Positions 44,844-58,546 of a DNA stretch of 64,000 bases are shown piece by piece. Source of the stretch: Riptortus pedestris (taxonomy: Eukaryota; Arthropoda; Insecta; Hemiptera; Alydidae); contig CM032232.1 of assembly GCA_019009955.1 (NCBI GenBank), positions 76,052,501 through 76,116,500 on the forward strand. Reading direction: 5' to 3'. The notes under the pieces are model-generated. The model did no database searches and was not told the origin of the DNA. It saw only the letters and a list, made by a program, of their open reading frames with translations. Positions within the stretch are counted from its first letter, which is position 1; each line of letters opens with the position of its first letter. A program made the translations under genes and the position numbers.

Positions 44844-44905
44844 ATTTTGTAAGGACCTAATTTTCTTCATGTCTTAAGTGAGATCGATGGACGATAAATG
44901 AATCA
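44399..44905 (+). mobile_element. HINE-like element, 3'-truncated
   Basis: 5' end GAAGTCCGTCACGTAGGAGC and GCAAATTTCCC; GGGGGGGTTTACTGTAGGCC; GATTTCAGCCAATAATGG; ACCGCTAGAGATTGTAACAG; (TA)n (44792-44838); then TTCTTCATGTCTTAAGTGAG and GATCGATGGACG. It breaks off before the terminal palindrome. Confidence 0.6.
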
Positions 44906-44909
44906 AGGA

Positions 44910-47900
44910 ATACCAAAATTAACTTTGGTTTTATTTCTCATTTGAATTACTGTAAATATTACGATTCTAAGGTGATAAGGAGATTTAGTTCACAAATGAA
45001 AGAGTTCAGACAGTTTGTGAGTTGCCTTTCATATCTGTTCTCAAACTGAACAGACTAACCGAAAAGTAAGATTTTTTTTTCTTTAACGTTTCCGAAAACG
45101 TTCATTCATACAAAGAACTAACATGACCACCAGTTAAATCTCACGACGAAAGAAACATTCAAGCCTTTACGTATACAGCAGTTCGCAGAAGTCATGTACA
45201 CGTATTTTTGGTTACCAGGAAATCGGTTTCATCATTATTATCATTATCCGGACTTTATTGTCTTTCACTCTTCTGTCATTACTGTCACGTCACTATCCAC
45301 ATCATTGGAATTATGTTATGTTCTATTTAGAGCATCTAAATATGCTATTGATGATCAGGACATCTTGACATCAAGTGAATAGTTAGGAGAGAGGGCCAAA
45401 AGAGCGCGGAGTGGTTTCCAGTTGCCTTATGCATGAGGCTGGCCTAAAGTAAAGGTATTTTCTAGTTTTGGTAGCTATTCCTTTGAAGCAAGAAATGTAC
45501 CTTAAAGAGCGAACGAGAAATATTTTATGGATACGGCATCTGTAACGTAATTGAGAAATTAGTGTCACGAATTTATCGGATGTTCAAACTTCTTGTAAAT
45601 AAATACGTAAGTATACTGAATAAAAACATGTAGAACAAAAACAATAAAAAAAAAAAATTAAACTGATGAAGATAGAATAAAGCACTTTGTACGAAACTCA
45701 CATTATCCGAGAGATATATTTTTCATGTTGGAAATTATTATTTTAATCTTCTATTCTTAATATTCTGATTGACTTAATTTTTCATGTTAATCACAATAGT
45801 TGCTTTAGGCAATGCTAACCAGCTTCATCTGTTATGATTATATGAGCCACAATATTATAAGATATATGGATGATATCTGCAGCCATATATCATTCTTAAT
45901 TGATTCTTTGAGAACCACAAGCCATCAAAACAGAATATTTTTAATTTAGTCTTTCGTTTATCTTGATTTATAAGTAGTATAGACGTGAATAGTTGTACGT
46001 GATGAAATTCGAATTTTATCCCAACTAATTGGAATTATTATAATTCAATAGGCCTATGTTATAAGAGGATATTAACAATATTTATTAATTCTGAGCTCAA
46101 ATTTCACTTTTTAATAAATACTAAATGAAAATGTTGTACCATGATTAACTATTTTTTAATATTCTTCTTTAAAGACAAAAGCAAAAAAAATAAAATAAAT
46201 ATCCACTCTTTTGCTAAGTCATTTCCACTATTATTTGGTATCTCCTACTTAAAATGGCAAGCCTTTTGTGTGCTATTCGTTTTCTCGAAATCTCCACCCT
46301 TTTGACTTCGGAGCGCTAAAATTATGTTTCTATAAACATAAAAGGGATGCAATTGAAGAGAACCATTCGCTTAATTCTTGTGCTTGGATACGAAAGTCAA
46401 AATTCGGATGTGCAATATTAATTTTCCCCCGCTTTTGAAAATATTACATATTATGGGATTGTAAAGATAAATTTGACATGTTCCAAAAATTAAATCAACA
46501 ATTGTCAATATAAATAATATTACCGACGTTATGGAGTTTTAAGTATACTTGCATTTGGCATATTTTGGTTGACAGAGGTGTTTTTTATTTTTTTAATGCA
46601 ATTAGAGCTTGAGTGTCTCGGTTAGTAACTGAAATGAAATGTACTCAAATATTTATAACAATATTTGATTACGTGAATATAAAAATAGCACATTCATTTT
46701 CAAAACATAACATTGTAATCATGTTATATATCTTTTTTAGGGTCATGAAAATAAAAAAAAAAACATGTATATGAAAAGAAATAAAGGAGTAAAATCTTTG
46801 CTTCAATAGCTTATGTAGGCTGAAGATGAGGAACATTGAATTTGAGGGATAATCAAGTGGTTGCTTCACCATTGAAACGAAACTAAATTATTTAACATTT
46901 CTGAGTGGGTTCCTTGGAACGTATTGGAGCCCAATCTTCGAAGCTGGTAACCTCTCAGCTAAGTAACATTCTGTGTGAAATTGACTCTGGAAAATCCTTT
47001 GCCCTTATCACCCTCTCTGATCCCAATGAGCATTAATAAATGTATTAATATCATGAAGTAATCGATCCCTGTTACTCAGTTATCTAAACTATAAATTAGT
47101 ATCACTTTGAAGGTGACAATGAAAACTACTATAAAATATAAATTTTCAAATATTAATTGTTATTGGATTAGAAATTCTCAAGTTTATAATGAAAAAATAT
47201 AAGGATACAAATACATGTTATTCATTGTACAGGACAAAAAAATAAAGAAAAATCTAAACAACCTGTTTATTTAGTTAAGAAATAATGATAAACGGAACGA
47301 AATTTCTGAATTATATAAAAAGTGTTACCCGGAGCATTTATTCAACTATAACTAAATAGTTTGTGGATTACATACTTCTTCATATTCCGAATAAATATGT
47401 GTTTGTGCCTCTATTTAAATGGTCGAAATAACGGCCAATAAATATGTGTAGTTGTGTGGAAAATAAGTTTATTAATTTAAAATTCGATCAAATATCCTAC
47501 CTAAGACTCTACTCTAAATGAAAATCGAGCATTAAGCTAGAATTATCATGAACATTGTAATATTTCTGGATTAAAAACAATTAATATAACAGCTGTTCCG
47601 AAACATGGGTCCTTAACCCTCACAAGGAGAGGAACACTCATAACATCAGCCAACAAAAAATAAAAGAAAGGAAAAAAAGAAAAAAAGGACTCATCATTTT
47701 TCATAGAAGATACTATAATATGTTAGCTATAAGACCATCTGGATAATGCTCTCGTGAAATAATTATGAGAATTATTGTTTCATATGATCCTGAAATAACT
47801 GCGAGAAAGTTAGAGGCGTTACCAAGAATAGACCTAAGGCTGAAATAGCCTGCGGCCAGCTTGATCCTCGACCTCTATAAACAATTTACAGCTTATTGAC

Positions 47901-47990
47901 CAGTTCGGAAATAGTCGACGCTATTTACGAAAATAGTACATTCCGATATATCCCTCTTTTTATTTCATCCTTACTATCAGTAGTTGTGAT
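44910..47990. other. AT-rich non-coding stretch
   Basis: No gene supported. At 45663-45700 AACTGATGAAG is followed by GTACGAAACTC, a loose CTGANGA...GAAAC pair like the Penelope-type motifs but without a convincing stem II. Confidence 0.35.
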
Positions 47991-47994
47991 AACA

Positions 47995-48160
47995 GGAATA
48001 CTCATTTATCTAGGAGATCATGAAAATGAAGTCCATTTCAATTTGTGTGTTCATGAAAATCAAGTTCATTAAGGCTTGAAATTCGACTAAAAGGAGGGAG
48101 GGGCTTAGAGAAAATATCTCCGTTATTATGAGCCCGATCAAGAAATGTTGTTACGTGTAT
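47995..48160 (-). mobile_element. HINE-like relic
   Basis: ATCTAGGAGATCATGAAAATG, GGAGGGAGGGGCTTAGAG, ATATCTCCGTTATTATGAG and CCGATCAAGAAATGTTG follow the order of a minus-strand HINE interior. Ends and microsatellite are gone. Confidence 0.3.
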
Positions 48161-48169
48161 AAATAAAAC

Positions 48170-49630
48170 TATAAGCTTTGTCTGATTTCTTGTTTAAATT
48201 CGGCGAGGATCAATTTATTTAGTTATTTTTTATTTTTTACGTTCAGACCATTATCGCAACAAAATTAAAAATGTTTTCTGTCTGTCCGCTAGTATGTTAT
48301 TTAATCACTCAAAAAAGGTTTGGAAGATTTCTGTGATTTTTTTTTTTGTATTTGCTAGTCAATTATCCCAAAGTACAACATAAGCTATATGAGATTCCGA
48401 ATTTTCAATAAGAAGGAGGGAGGGATTGTTTCTACGTAAAAATACATATTTAACAATATCTTCTTATTGGTTTAATCAAAAACACACAAAGAACAAATTG
48501 TGTTTAGGATAACAATTATAGCCCTAAATCATTATTTACATTTATGAATTTTGAAATTTTGGCTTCCGCGTTACGGCGTCAAAGACTTAATTCCTAATTC
48601 ATGTAAAATGCCTTGATAGAATTGGGAAATTGTGTATTTATTAAATGAATGAGTATTGTTAATTTGAGCGATATGACTTCACTACTCATACATTGACATT
48701 TTACACCTCATACATTCTTCTATGGTATTACAATAGAATGCCTGAACAAACTTTTATCATATATTTTCTCCGGATGTGAAGATAATACAATCGTTTTACT
48801 TTGACGGGAAACTAGATTTACTTAATCCCAAGAACGATAATAAATTCGTCAATATTCGTTCAAATGACATTCCACGTTACAGGCTCAAAACAATAAATGT
48901 AACTAATTGAAAGGCAATAAATGGATTATTCAGTGCTTCCGTGGATTATTGAGTATTTATTTTTCGACGGAAAACCGCTATGTTAATTAGTTTCGAGATG
49001 ACTACATAAATATATATTTTAACTAATTATAAATTGTTCTACATGCTTATATTTCGGGTAAAACAAATGAATGGCAGCACTTTTACTGTACTGGGCATTT
49101 GTAGTATTGGTGAATGTTACGTGATAATTTTTTTATATCCATTTTAATATTTCCACTAGAAACCATTTCTGTTTCAACGGACGACGGGTAACACACATTG
49201 GTTACCAATATTTTTACAAATTTAATTCTCTACAATTGTCGTTCTATAAATTTTTCTCTTGCTCGATATAGCTAGTTATTTTTTTAGTTTTCAGTGTTTC
49301 AAACCCCGTCTTCTAATCCTGTGATTTTCACTTGAAGTCATTGTATCGATAAATATCCCATGCCTACCTTAAATTTCAACTTGAGCTTTTTTATAGGAAA
49401 AACAAAGAATATTTCTTGGAAAACGATGCACCTACCTGACGGATTTTTTTAGCCCAACACGTCGGGCTGAACGGAAATTATTAAAAAAAGGACTGCACTA
49501 ACTAAAAAATTATTAATTACTATAATAAATTCACTTATTAGGTATGTTTTTAAAATTAAAAACCAATTTTCAGCCTAAACCTTGGGAAGGGTGAGCTGAC
49601 TTAATGTTTTGATATTTATTACGGTCGACT
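48170..49630. other. AT-rich non-coding stretch
   Basis: Nothing supported. A small hairpin AGCCC AACACGTC GGGCT sits at 49452-49470, with no transcription context. Confidence 0.35.
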
Positions 49631-49634
49631 TTAT

Positions 49635-49740
49635 GTTAATATGACTAATTGGGACGGGTTATCTACAGGTGGCCACCATTTTATAACCAGGGTGGGCTGC
49701 GGTTTTTTTTAGTGAGTTCGTCACAAAATAACTCCCTACA
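49635..49740 (-). repeat. SINE 3' body fragment
   Basis: Plus-strand reading: GACTAATTGGGACGGGTTATC, ACAGGTGGCCACCATTTTAT, CCAGGGTGGGCTGCGG, TAGTGAGTTCGTCAC. This is the inverted body without head. Confidence 0.6.
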
Positions 49741-49744
49741 ACCC

Positions 49745-51970
49745 TTTCATTCTTTGTCTGTAATAAAAGTGTGCTTAGTGAGTATAATTTTATAATCTTC
49801 TTGATTTTCTTTCTTGTGAATGACGTTTCATTATTTTTCTTAAGAAATGTGCAATAAGTGTACTCTTCATTTCAACCACTCACTCGAGAAATAGAAATTA
49901 CAAAAAAAAAAAATAGAATGTACAAAATGAAATATTTGTTTGTTTTTTATTGGTAAAAATGCAAACATAAAAAAAGTGAAATAAAAATGTTAACATATAT
50001 AGAAAAAGGACACACTTTATTATAAAAGTTATTATTGCCAAGAATAGTGATTCGATAGCTAAATAGCTAGAAGATTAATTTTAAAATATTGATTATTAAC
50101 TAATATAAAACAAATTCATACAGATTATATTATTTCTCCATTTAATTTTTCATCCTAATGAAAAGCACTTTGCCTATCTAAAATTTGGGCAGCCACACCA
50201 ATACAGCAAATATATGATAGTAATCTCCTCTAAGTATTAATTCAATATTAAGAAAAACAACTGTCCTACTGTCTTTTCCAAAAACCTAAAAACCTAGAGG
50301 TCTAAAATACAATGATTAAATTTATTTTGTATTTAAAACAAAATGTAACAGGTCAAAAATAAATACAAATAAAAACACTACTAAATCATGGACTGATTAA
50401 TAAAATGTAATCAATTTAAAGAAACAAACCGGCTCTATTTTTTCTGCAATTGTAATAATGTAGGTGTTATATTTATTTGGATATATATAAAATTTATGTT
50501 GTGCCCAATTTCAGTTCGTGGGAACAAGTTCATTCAATTTCTTTCATTGAAAAAGAAATTCGAGAACAAGTGTGTTTAATGACTTTTGCTTTGTATTTCT
50601 GGCCCACAAATACAAATTTAGATTCATATTTTAGCAGCCTTAATGGAATCACGAAATAGGAAAGGGTCATTCAAGAATTAATTAATAAAAATAATTATAA
50701 TCACTTTTGTAGAAAAAGTTGTTCCAAATATATATTACACAGTGCATTTAGTGAGATTTTGTTAAACCTAAATTTTATATACAATTAACTTTATCGAGAT
50801 GAGAAAAAAATGGTTATTTATGGGGCCGAATAATTTACTTCTTGTTAGTGGAAGCCATGCAATATGACATATACAATATTGACATATCTCGGGTATAATT
50901 TTATTCTTTAATATGTACATTACAAGATATATCCACATAATAAATTCTCAGATTTGTTAAGTTGAAATGTAGATAAATTTATTTAATAAGTAATATACGA
51001 ACCGTTATTTTTTAAATAAAATCCAAAGTCCAAATTAAGAAGAAAAATGAATTACTGATGAAAAACTATAATTGTTTTGAAGAACTACGGAGCTATGAGA
51101 TGATTGATCCAGCAATTAAAATAAAATATTTTGAAACTAATCAGATTAATAATTAAAATCAGTTTTGGTGATATCTGTAAAGTTTGGTAAGTCTATTTCA
51201 AAATAATAATAAATGAGGAATCCCTAGAAATGTAACAAGTTATTTGTTCTCGAGACGGTGTTGGATTAAAGTATTTATAACTAATGTTTTTAACAGTTCC
51301 TATTGCGTCATTGGAAAATATTTTAAGAATCCTGATAAATCTATATTTAATAAAGAAAAAAATAAATAATAGTTCTTCTTAAAACAAGAACAACTTGTGA
51401 AATGCCCGAGAACACATGGCTATTTCAGCGGAAGCCAATAACCTGTGCATTGTTTAGAGAACGGAATTTTGTACTAATTTTATTTAGAATTCTATTCTCA
51501 AACACTACTGAATTTACTCACTAGTTATTTATGGATACAGCGCGACTTCTGGGAGATAGGTCTTAAGATTTCAAATGTGCACATAATTTATAGCTCAACA
51601 AATGTCAAGGTTTCCCTTGATGTTTTCGCCATTAAAATATCGGATATCTTTAAGATTCCTATGTTAGAAAAATTTAAGCTACAACTAAACTTACGAAAAA
51701 CTATTAAATATTTAATGGTGTTTAATATTTGTTTTGAAAGAGACATAGATAAATAGAAAGTTCAGTAGTTCCATAGGGTTAACTTTGTAAGATACATTAA
51801 TATACTTTTTGAAATATCACCTGTAATGGCTCATAAATGTCAATGAAATGGTCAAATTATGATATCGGCAATATGGAATTCGTTGGCTGCACATCCCTTA
51901 ACCTGCAGGCTTCACACATTTAGTTGGAAATTCCAAATGATATGTTAGAGGTAATCCAAAGTTTGTTTAC
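49745..51970. other. Very AT-rich non-coding stretch
   Basis: Long A/T runs; no gene or repeat recognised. Confidence 0.45.
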
Positions 51971-51971
51971 T

Positions 51972-52905
51972 CTTAGAAGTGCTTCCTAGAAGTACTGTAA
52001 TCTCACAGATAAATGCCACTAAATGTAGTATATAAATTCGGATTCGCACTGGCTTACTTAGAAGTGCATCCTAGAAGTACTGTAATCTCACAGATAAATG
52101 CCACTAAATGTAGTATATAAATTCGGATTCGCACTGGCTTACTTAGAAGTGCATCCTAGAAGTACTGTAATCTCACAGATAAATGCCACTAAATGTAGTA
52201 TATAAATTCGGATTCGCACTGGCTTACTTAGAAGTGTATCCTAGAAGTACTGTAATCTCACAGATAAATGCCACTAAATGTAGTATATAAATTCGGATTC
52301 GCACTGGCTTACTTAGAAGTGTATCCTAGAAGTACTGTAATCTCACAGATAAATGCCACTAAATGTAGTATATAAATTCGGATTCGTACTGGCTTACTTA
52401 GAAGTGTATCCTAGAAGTACTGTAATCTCACAGATAAATGCCACTAAATGTAGTATATAAATTTGGATTCGCACTGGCGTACTAGAAGTGCTTCCTAGAA
52501 GTACCGTAATATCACAGCTAAATGCCACTAAATGTAGTATATAAATTCGGATTGACACTGGCGTACTTAGAAGTGCTTCATAGAAGTACTGTAATATCAC
52601 AGATAAATGCCACTAAATGTAGTATATAAATTCGGATTCGCACTGGCTTACTTAGAAGTGCATCCTAGAAGTACTGTAATCTCACAGATAAATGCCACTA
52701 AATGTAGTATATAAATTCGGATTCGCACTGGCTTACTTAGAAGTGCATCCTAGAAGTACTGTAATCTCACAGATAAATGCCACTAAATGTAGTATATAAA
52801 TTCGGATTCGCACTGGCTTACTAAAAATTGCATCGTAGAAGCACTGTAATATCACAGCTAAATGCCACTAACTGTAGTATACAAATTCTGATTCGCACTG
52901 GGTTA
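51972..52905. repeat. Minisatellite, 85 bp unit, about 11 copies
   Basis: Head-to-tail units start CTTAGAAGTGCATCCTAGAAG and contain TACTGTAATCTCACAG, GATAAATGCCACTAAATG, TAGTATATAAATTCGGATTC and GCACTGGCTTA. Boundaries fall at 51972, 52057, 52142, 52227, 52312 and 52397, exactly 85 bases apart. The seventh unit (from 52482) has lost about one base and begins a more variable pair (units 7-8). The last unit is the most diverged. Adjacent copies share private variants (GCATCC in units 2-3 and 9-10; GTATCC in units 4-6). The period is not a multiple of three, so it is not a coding repeat. Confidence 0.95.
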
Positions 52906-52909
52906 CTTA

Positions 52910-55900
52910 GGAGCCTTGTCGAGCATTCACTGCCGCTCCAAATGACTAATTATATTTTCATTAATTTATAGAAGTTATAGTCTTCTGCAATATTGGTCCG
53001 CCCTTATCTTAAATTCAGTAAATAAATGTCCCCAAATAACTGCGAAATTCATTCCATAGATTAATCAATAAGTACAACTGTTTTTTCTTAAAACCTTGCA
53101 TATTCTTCATAAAATTCGTTTTTATTTATTTCCAGCCCCTGGACCATTATGATTTTTTTTTAATTATTGGTTTTATTATAATTACTAGAAAAAATTAATT
53201 TCCAAAAAAAATAAAGTACAATAATTTCTAAAAAAATATGCTATATTCTATCTGTATGTTTTTTTTTGTTTTACTGCACGGTTTTCTTATCCACGATTTC
53301 GATAATAGCTCCATTGCTCAAAGTGTTAAAATAATAACTCAACTATTTGTCACATAACTCGGGATTTAAAATAATAACATGAAGTACCAAAATTTACTCT
53401 TTTTCACATATAACTTATATCAAGTTATATTTTCATTAAACATGACTATAAATATTTTAAATTTTTTAATAAATTTATGTATTTTTTTTTTATATTTCAT
53501 GATAATAATTTTATTTTATCTGGCTTCCAGGTTGAATAAAGGAATGGGAATGAAACATGAGGACGTATCATGTAGATAAAATTTCTATATTCAGAGTAGC
53601 AGCTCCAAAAAGTATACAGTATCTAGATGCATGTCTTCATAAATGCAATATTACTTCAAAATGCAACTAAGTCAACTAAATTTAGCATGTTTTCAATAAA
53701 TAATACTATTTAAAAAAATAAAAAACTGTTTTAAATAATGCTGTTCTAGTGACTTTTCACCATTTATTTAAAACGATTAAATTAACAACATTTAAAAAGT
53801 TTTAAAAATATTTAGTTTTGGTTTTTTTCCATTTGTGGTTTTTCGTTTATTTATTGTATTTTATTAAAAATAATATTAGGCAGATTAGCTGTTACCTGCA
53901 GCTCTATACGTTAAGTCCATATTGTTTTGAGGAAAGAGAAGTTTGTTTTGCACTGATAAGTGCATGTTATTTATTATTAGTAGTTCAAATCGTTGAGTTC
54001 TTCTCTTTTCAGTTTAATGTATTGGTCTCACACAAGTTATGAGTTGAAGAAAAATTCCGTCGGCTTTGGGAAAAGGGGGATGGTTGTTGTTGAAGAAAAC
54101 TGAAGGGCGATATTTTCAGTCTAGGACGAAGGCTATTTTTTGACCTCCTCCACGCATTAATTTTGATTGGCCAAGAATTTAGATGTAATAGGATTTGTAA
54201 GGGATCCTATCTTCATAGATAGCTGTAATGATATTTGGTTACCCAGGGATGCCAAATGTCTGTGTATGTGGTATGCAAAGAGAACCAACAACACTGACCT
54301 GGCTTCAAATGTACTTCCAGTATTCGTACCCCAAGGAGACTCTAAAAACTCTATCTGTGAGGTCATATTCAATTATAGATTATTCATTAAGCTCTATTTA
54401 ATGGGAAATGCCATTACACTCAAGGCAGGACTATACAAACTAATAATGACTTATATTGTTAATATAAAACAATTAAAATTATTACATTATATTTTTATGT
54501 GGTACAGAAACGTTATTTCAAACAGCCAAAACATTACAAACAAGTAAATTATTTTTAAAACAAAATTAACTTTAAAACTGTTTTATTTGAAATAAAGTAA
54601 TTAGTGGTGGCAGAAATGTTGGTGTTTGAACGTCTTGAAAGAAGCAATATCTTGACTGAAAGATAAGGTAAAATCTTTTAAAGTTCTCCATTAATACAAT
54701 AAATTAATCTTGAATACTATCTGTCTCTTCATTATTAGTGTTAGCTAAATATTTTAAAAGCAAGTACACATTGAAGTCTTGCTAACTATTTAGCTTTATG
54801 TAATATTCAGTACAATCAATTATATAAATTATTCGTAAGTAACGATTCCCATTAGCATTGTAAAGGATATTTGATGAAATGAAATTTAGTCTTGCCATAT
54901 ATTTCTTCAATAAAATATAACCAGTGAGATACTTCAAATGATGAAACGAATTGACTGTAAAGTATAAAGGGACAAAATGAGTTAACACCAATTTAAGCAG
55001 TGTTTCTCTTCAAAGTAATCCTCTTAATGGTTTTAAGTAAAGCAATATGTCAGTAAGCTTTTAGTTGGGTATCGGAACCCTATCTACTGAGAAATGAGTG
55101 AACTAAGAGTAATGAACGGCCCTCCTTAGCCCTTTAACCCGCTAAATTTAAATTTGAAAACCAAACCAAAGAGATCTCAACAACGCGATACTGAATAATG
55201 CTTACGATTAGATAGTAATGGTTCCTATTTAGCCCGAATATTTGACTTAAAGAAAAATAAAACACGAAAATGAACCATAGGATAATAATAATAAAAAAAT
55301 AGGAAATTATTGTGTATTGAGACAGCCAAATACTGAGTGCACTCAGGTTTATGGTGGAAGGGACAATGTTATATTATTTCTAAAAGGTACTTTTTTATTT
55401 TGACCAATAAAATAAATAACCTAATAAAATGAAATTTAATATCCAAACCCTCAAATTCACTTTCTGAACAAATGAAGCAAAGAATAAACTTACATATACT
55501 CAAAAGAATGTTTTTAGAATAAGTCACTTGGTGTTTAAGGCTTGCATTTTCACAAATAAATCCTTTCTCCCAAATTCTAAACTGGCATCAAATGGTTTAT
55601 TTTATTTGGTGTGATATTGAATTTACTACGAATTTAGCTTTAGAAAGATTATATACAGTGGATATATGGTTAAATTATTAATTAAAAGAAATGATTTTGG
55701 CACTAACTGCCCATAACTGGATTAAAATAATTTAAATTCATTATACGTGTATAATATTATATCAGATATGAAAATAAGAAACACAAATGTAAAGAAGATT
55801 AATGGGAAAAATTGAAGTAAAATATCCTTGATGTTATTGAACTCATGAATTCATGGAATATATTAGTTCTAAAGAATATTCGATGTGTTACAATGTGAGA

Positions 55901-57020
55901 GTCGTTGATAAGAAGCTCTCAACACTGCCCACCCCATTTAGGGCTCTCAAGTATTTAAGAAGAATTTATTGAAATGCACAAGTACGTAATACGTAAAAAA
56001 TTTAAAACACAAATTGTCGTTATTGGTGACTAATTTCTATCTTTGAATCCCTTGGATCTCATCTTATTACTACAAAATATTTAACAGTTTTATTATTATT
56101 CCTTAAATGATCAAGTACAATTATAAGTGAATCATACTTGTATTTTTACTCTATGGTGCTAGTGGCTCATTAGCTACAAATAAAAGTTATGATTCGTATG
56201 ATTTACTTTTTCTTCCTTCTCTGACGACTGAATCGTCAATCAATGGATAATAGTGGCTAAATAATTTAGTTATTTGTTTATAAGAGGGAAATAATAATAG
56301 TTTTTTAATAGATATACGGGCTAGTAACTATTAAATAAGCAGTAGAGGGTTACCCAGAGGGTGGAAAATATGATAAACTCAAAAACAAAAATTAATTATT
56401 TACTGGGGGTGAGTTCTGTCCTTAGCACCAATAAAATATAGTTCTATTAAAGTATTTGTCAGTTATTCATTTACTATTGCTTACTCCATACATACAATCA
56501 AAAAAACTAATAAATAAGACAGTTTAAGGGGGGTACAGTACGTATGGTACCGTAGCCCGGCATGGTTTATATATTTGTTTCACTTGTGTAATGAGGTAAT
56601 TCTTATCCATGTATGTATCATAAGGAATCGATAATATATTCACAGTTGTATCAAAAGTGCAGAAGAGAACATTCTATGCTGAAATAGACATATTTATTTA
56701 TTGTCTTCTCATGAACGTATGCGTCCCGGTATTGTGCAAATCTTTATTATTGTTTAGTTCTGTTATGTCATAAGGCATATAAAGGCAATATCGACTTCTG
56801 CAATCATTTAGTGCATATTTTATTGAGGGCTCATTCTTACTTATTTCGCTAATGTTTTTCTGTTTTAGACATTAGGCACTTATGTTTTTTTTTCCTTTTA
56901 AACAATTAAATATCATATAATACACCAGTAATTATGAATAGAAATAAAAAACCTAAAGTATTCGTTCCACGAACATGTTTTCTATAATGTAAAATTTCGT
57001 ATATAATTCGGGTAATTCGT
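52910..57020. other. AT-rich non-coding stretch with one protein-like segment
   Basis: Mostly featureless. At 54167-54375 the plus strand gives about 70 codons of varied composition (DPIFIDSCNDIWLPRDAKCL...FVPQGDSKNSICEV) before turning AT-driven. It begins right after a stop and has no clear splice sites. The minus strand is also open. Unrecognised. Confidence 0.3.
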
Positions 57021-57024
57021 TCCA

Positions 57025-57030
57025 ATATAT

Positions 57031-57075
<45 letters not shown>

Positions 57076-57098
57076 TAGATAGATAGATAGATAGATAT
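57025..57098. repeat. (TA)n-(GATA)n microsatellite
   Basis: About 20 TA units followed by six GATA units. Confidence 0.9.
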
Positions 57099-57293
57099 GC
57101 CTAGTGCACCTCTAAATTCTGATAGGCTTCATAATTATATGGTAAGAAGTTAGTTTTTACTTATTTAACCAAATTCGTAATTATACTTATATATAATCAT
57201 AATAGGCCGAACATGTTGTAATTAATTATGTATGAACGGGAATAATGAAAGTAATGTTTTCTGGTTTTAAATGTGAAAGGTCTTCGTAGGATG

Positions 57294-57307
57294 GTTCCCA
57301 TGACAAC
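57294..57307 (+). promoter_or_regulatory. X-box-like (RFX) site
   Basis: GTTCCCATGACAAC fits the RFX consensus GTHNYYATRRNAAC at every position. Such sites drive ciliary genes in animals. No exon lies close by, and a match of this quality is expected by chance every few hundred kb in uniform sequence, so this is only a pointer. Confidence 0.2.
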
Positions 57308-57555
57308 GGGGTGTACACCCTTTTGTCCTTGACCTCTCGCTCCATTCAAACTTTCATTATCGACTCCTTTCATTTGTTTATGAGATTTGTATGAAACTTA
57401 GCAATTTGATATATTTCCGAAACAATCAGTTGATTTGCTAACAAATGACAAGTTTCAAATAAGTAAACAAAAAGGAGGAAGATAATTCATGAATTACTGA
57501 AATCATGTTTTAGAGTACGAAAGTGCTGGAAGACCAATGTCTCTTCATCTTTCAA

Positions 57556-57896
57556 AAAAGTCCGTCACACAGGCGCAGTAGAGTTAGCATAAGCAGAGTT
57601 CTCACGGAACTTTATTTCTCTATTTCCATTTTCCTCAAAACATAAAAATTCAACGAGATCATTATTTGGCATTTAGGCTTCAAGTAATGTGCTTCAAATT
57701 ATAACACCTTACTGTCAATATGACATGAGCAGGAGTGGGGGTTTACTGAGGGCTAAAACTAAATAAATAATACAAATATCTCAGTTAATAATGAAGATAG
57801 TGAAAAAAACGTATATAGCAATAGAACATGAAATTTTCAATAATATTGGTTCTAAATAAGGTTTCGAACCGTCTCATAATAACGTATATACAATAA
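57556..57896 (+). mobile_element. HINE-like element, 5' half only
   Basis: AAAAAGTCCGTCACACAGGCG, CATAAGCAGAGTTCTCACGG, GACATGAGCAGGAGTGGGGG, ATATCTCAGTTAATAATGAAG, GTTTCGAACCGTCTCATAATAACG; it stops before the C-run. Confidence 0.6.
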
Positions 57897-58071
57897 TAAG
57901 TTCATACAAGATGAATTTCTGTTACTCGAATAGTAGCTCAGTTGATTAATTGACAGTAGCAAAACTAATTATCTATTTATGAATAGCTCAAATTTCAAGT
58001 CCTATTTACAAATACTTCTTATTAGGGAAGAAATACTGAATAAAATGTTGGTTGACGTCATGACATAACAT

Positions 58072-58128
58072 AACAGCTGGAGTGAACTCTGCTTAATTTA
58101 CGCATTACCGCGTGACGGTCTTTTTATT
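58072..58128 (-). mobile_element. HINE 5' end fragment, inverted
   Basis: GTGAACTCTGCTTAATTTACG and ACCGCGTGACGGTCTTTTTA are the 5' terminus on the minus strand, facing the 5' half at 57556 across about 180 bases of unrelated sequence. Confidence 0.55.
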
Positions 58129-58459
58129 TTACAACGATTAATCTAACTAGTTTTATATCGAGTTGTAAGGGTTTAATTTATATAAAAATGTTTCTAAGAC
58201 CGGGGATGAAGTGGAATTTGTATATCAACATTAGTTAAGATCAGAAAGACAAATACCAGAACACGTAGGGTTAATACGACTTTTCATTGAACATTCATAT
58301 TTTTTATACTAATATTTTATATTTATACTCCAATTTTAGTATTATTTAATTAAATGTTTAGATTTCATCCCACTGGATACCCTGATTTAGTTTCTCCTAT
58401 TCAGGAAATCCCAGATATATATTTTTGGAGATTTTATTCTGTTATTATTATTTTTTTTT

Positions 58460-58546
58460 TTTTTTTTACAGAATCTAAATCTATTCAAAAACCGCCTGGT
58501 GAGAAAAGGTTGATAACATGTAGCAGCAAAAAGTGGACGTTAATAA
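58460..58546 (+). repeat. SINE 3' end fragment
   Basis: GAGAAAAGGTTGATAACATG, TAGCAGCAAAAAGTGGACG and TTAATAAATTT match the 3' end of the SINE body. A run of 18 T at 58450-58467 precedes it. Confidence 0.55.

Noticed and set aside
52394..52600. 68-codon frame with internal repeats inside the minisatellite
   Set aside because: The 85 bp period shifts the frame in each unit; the frame is an accident of small indels in units 7-8.
51972..52905. CRISPR-like array
   Set aside because: Units are head-to-tail without spacers and the genome is eukaryotic; it is a minisatellite.
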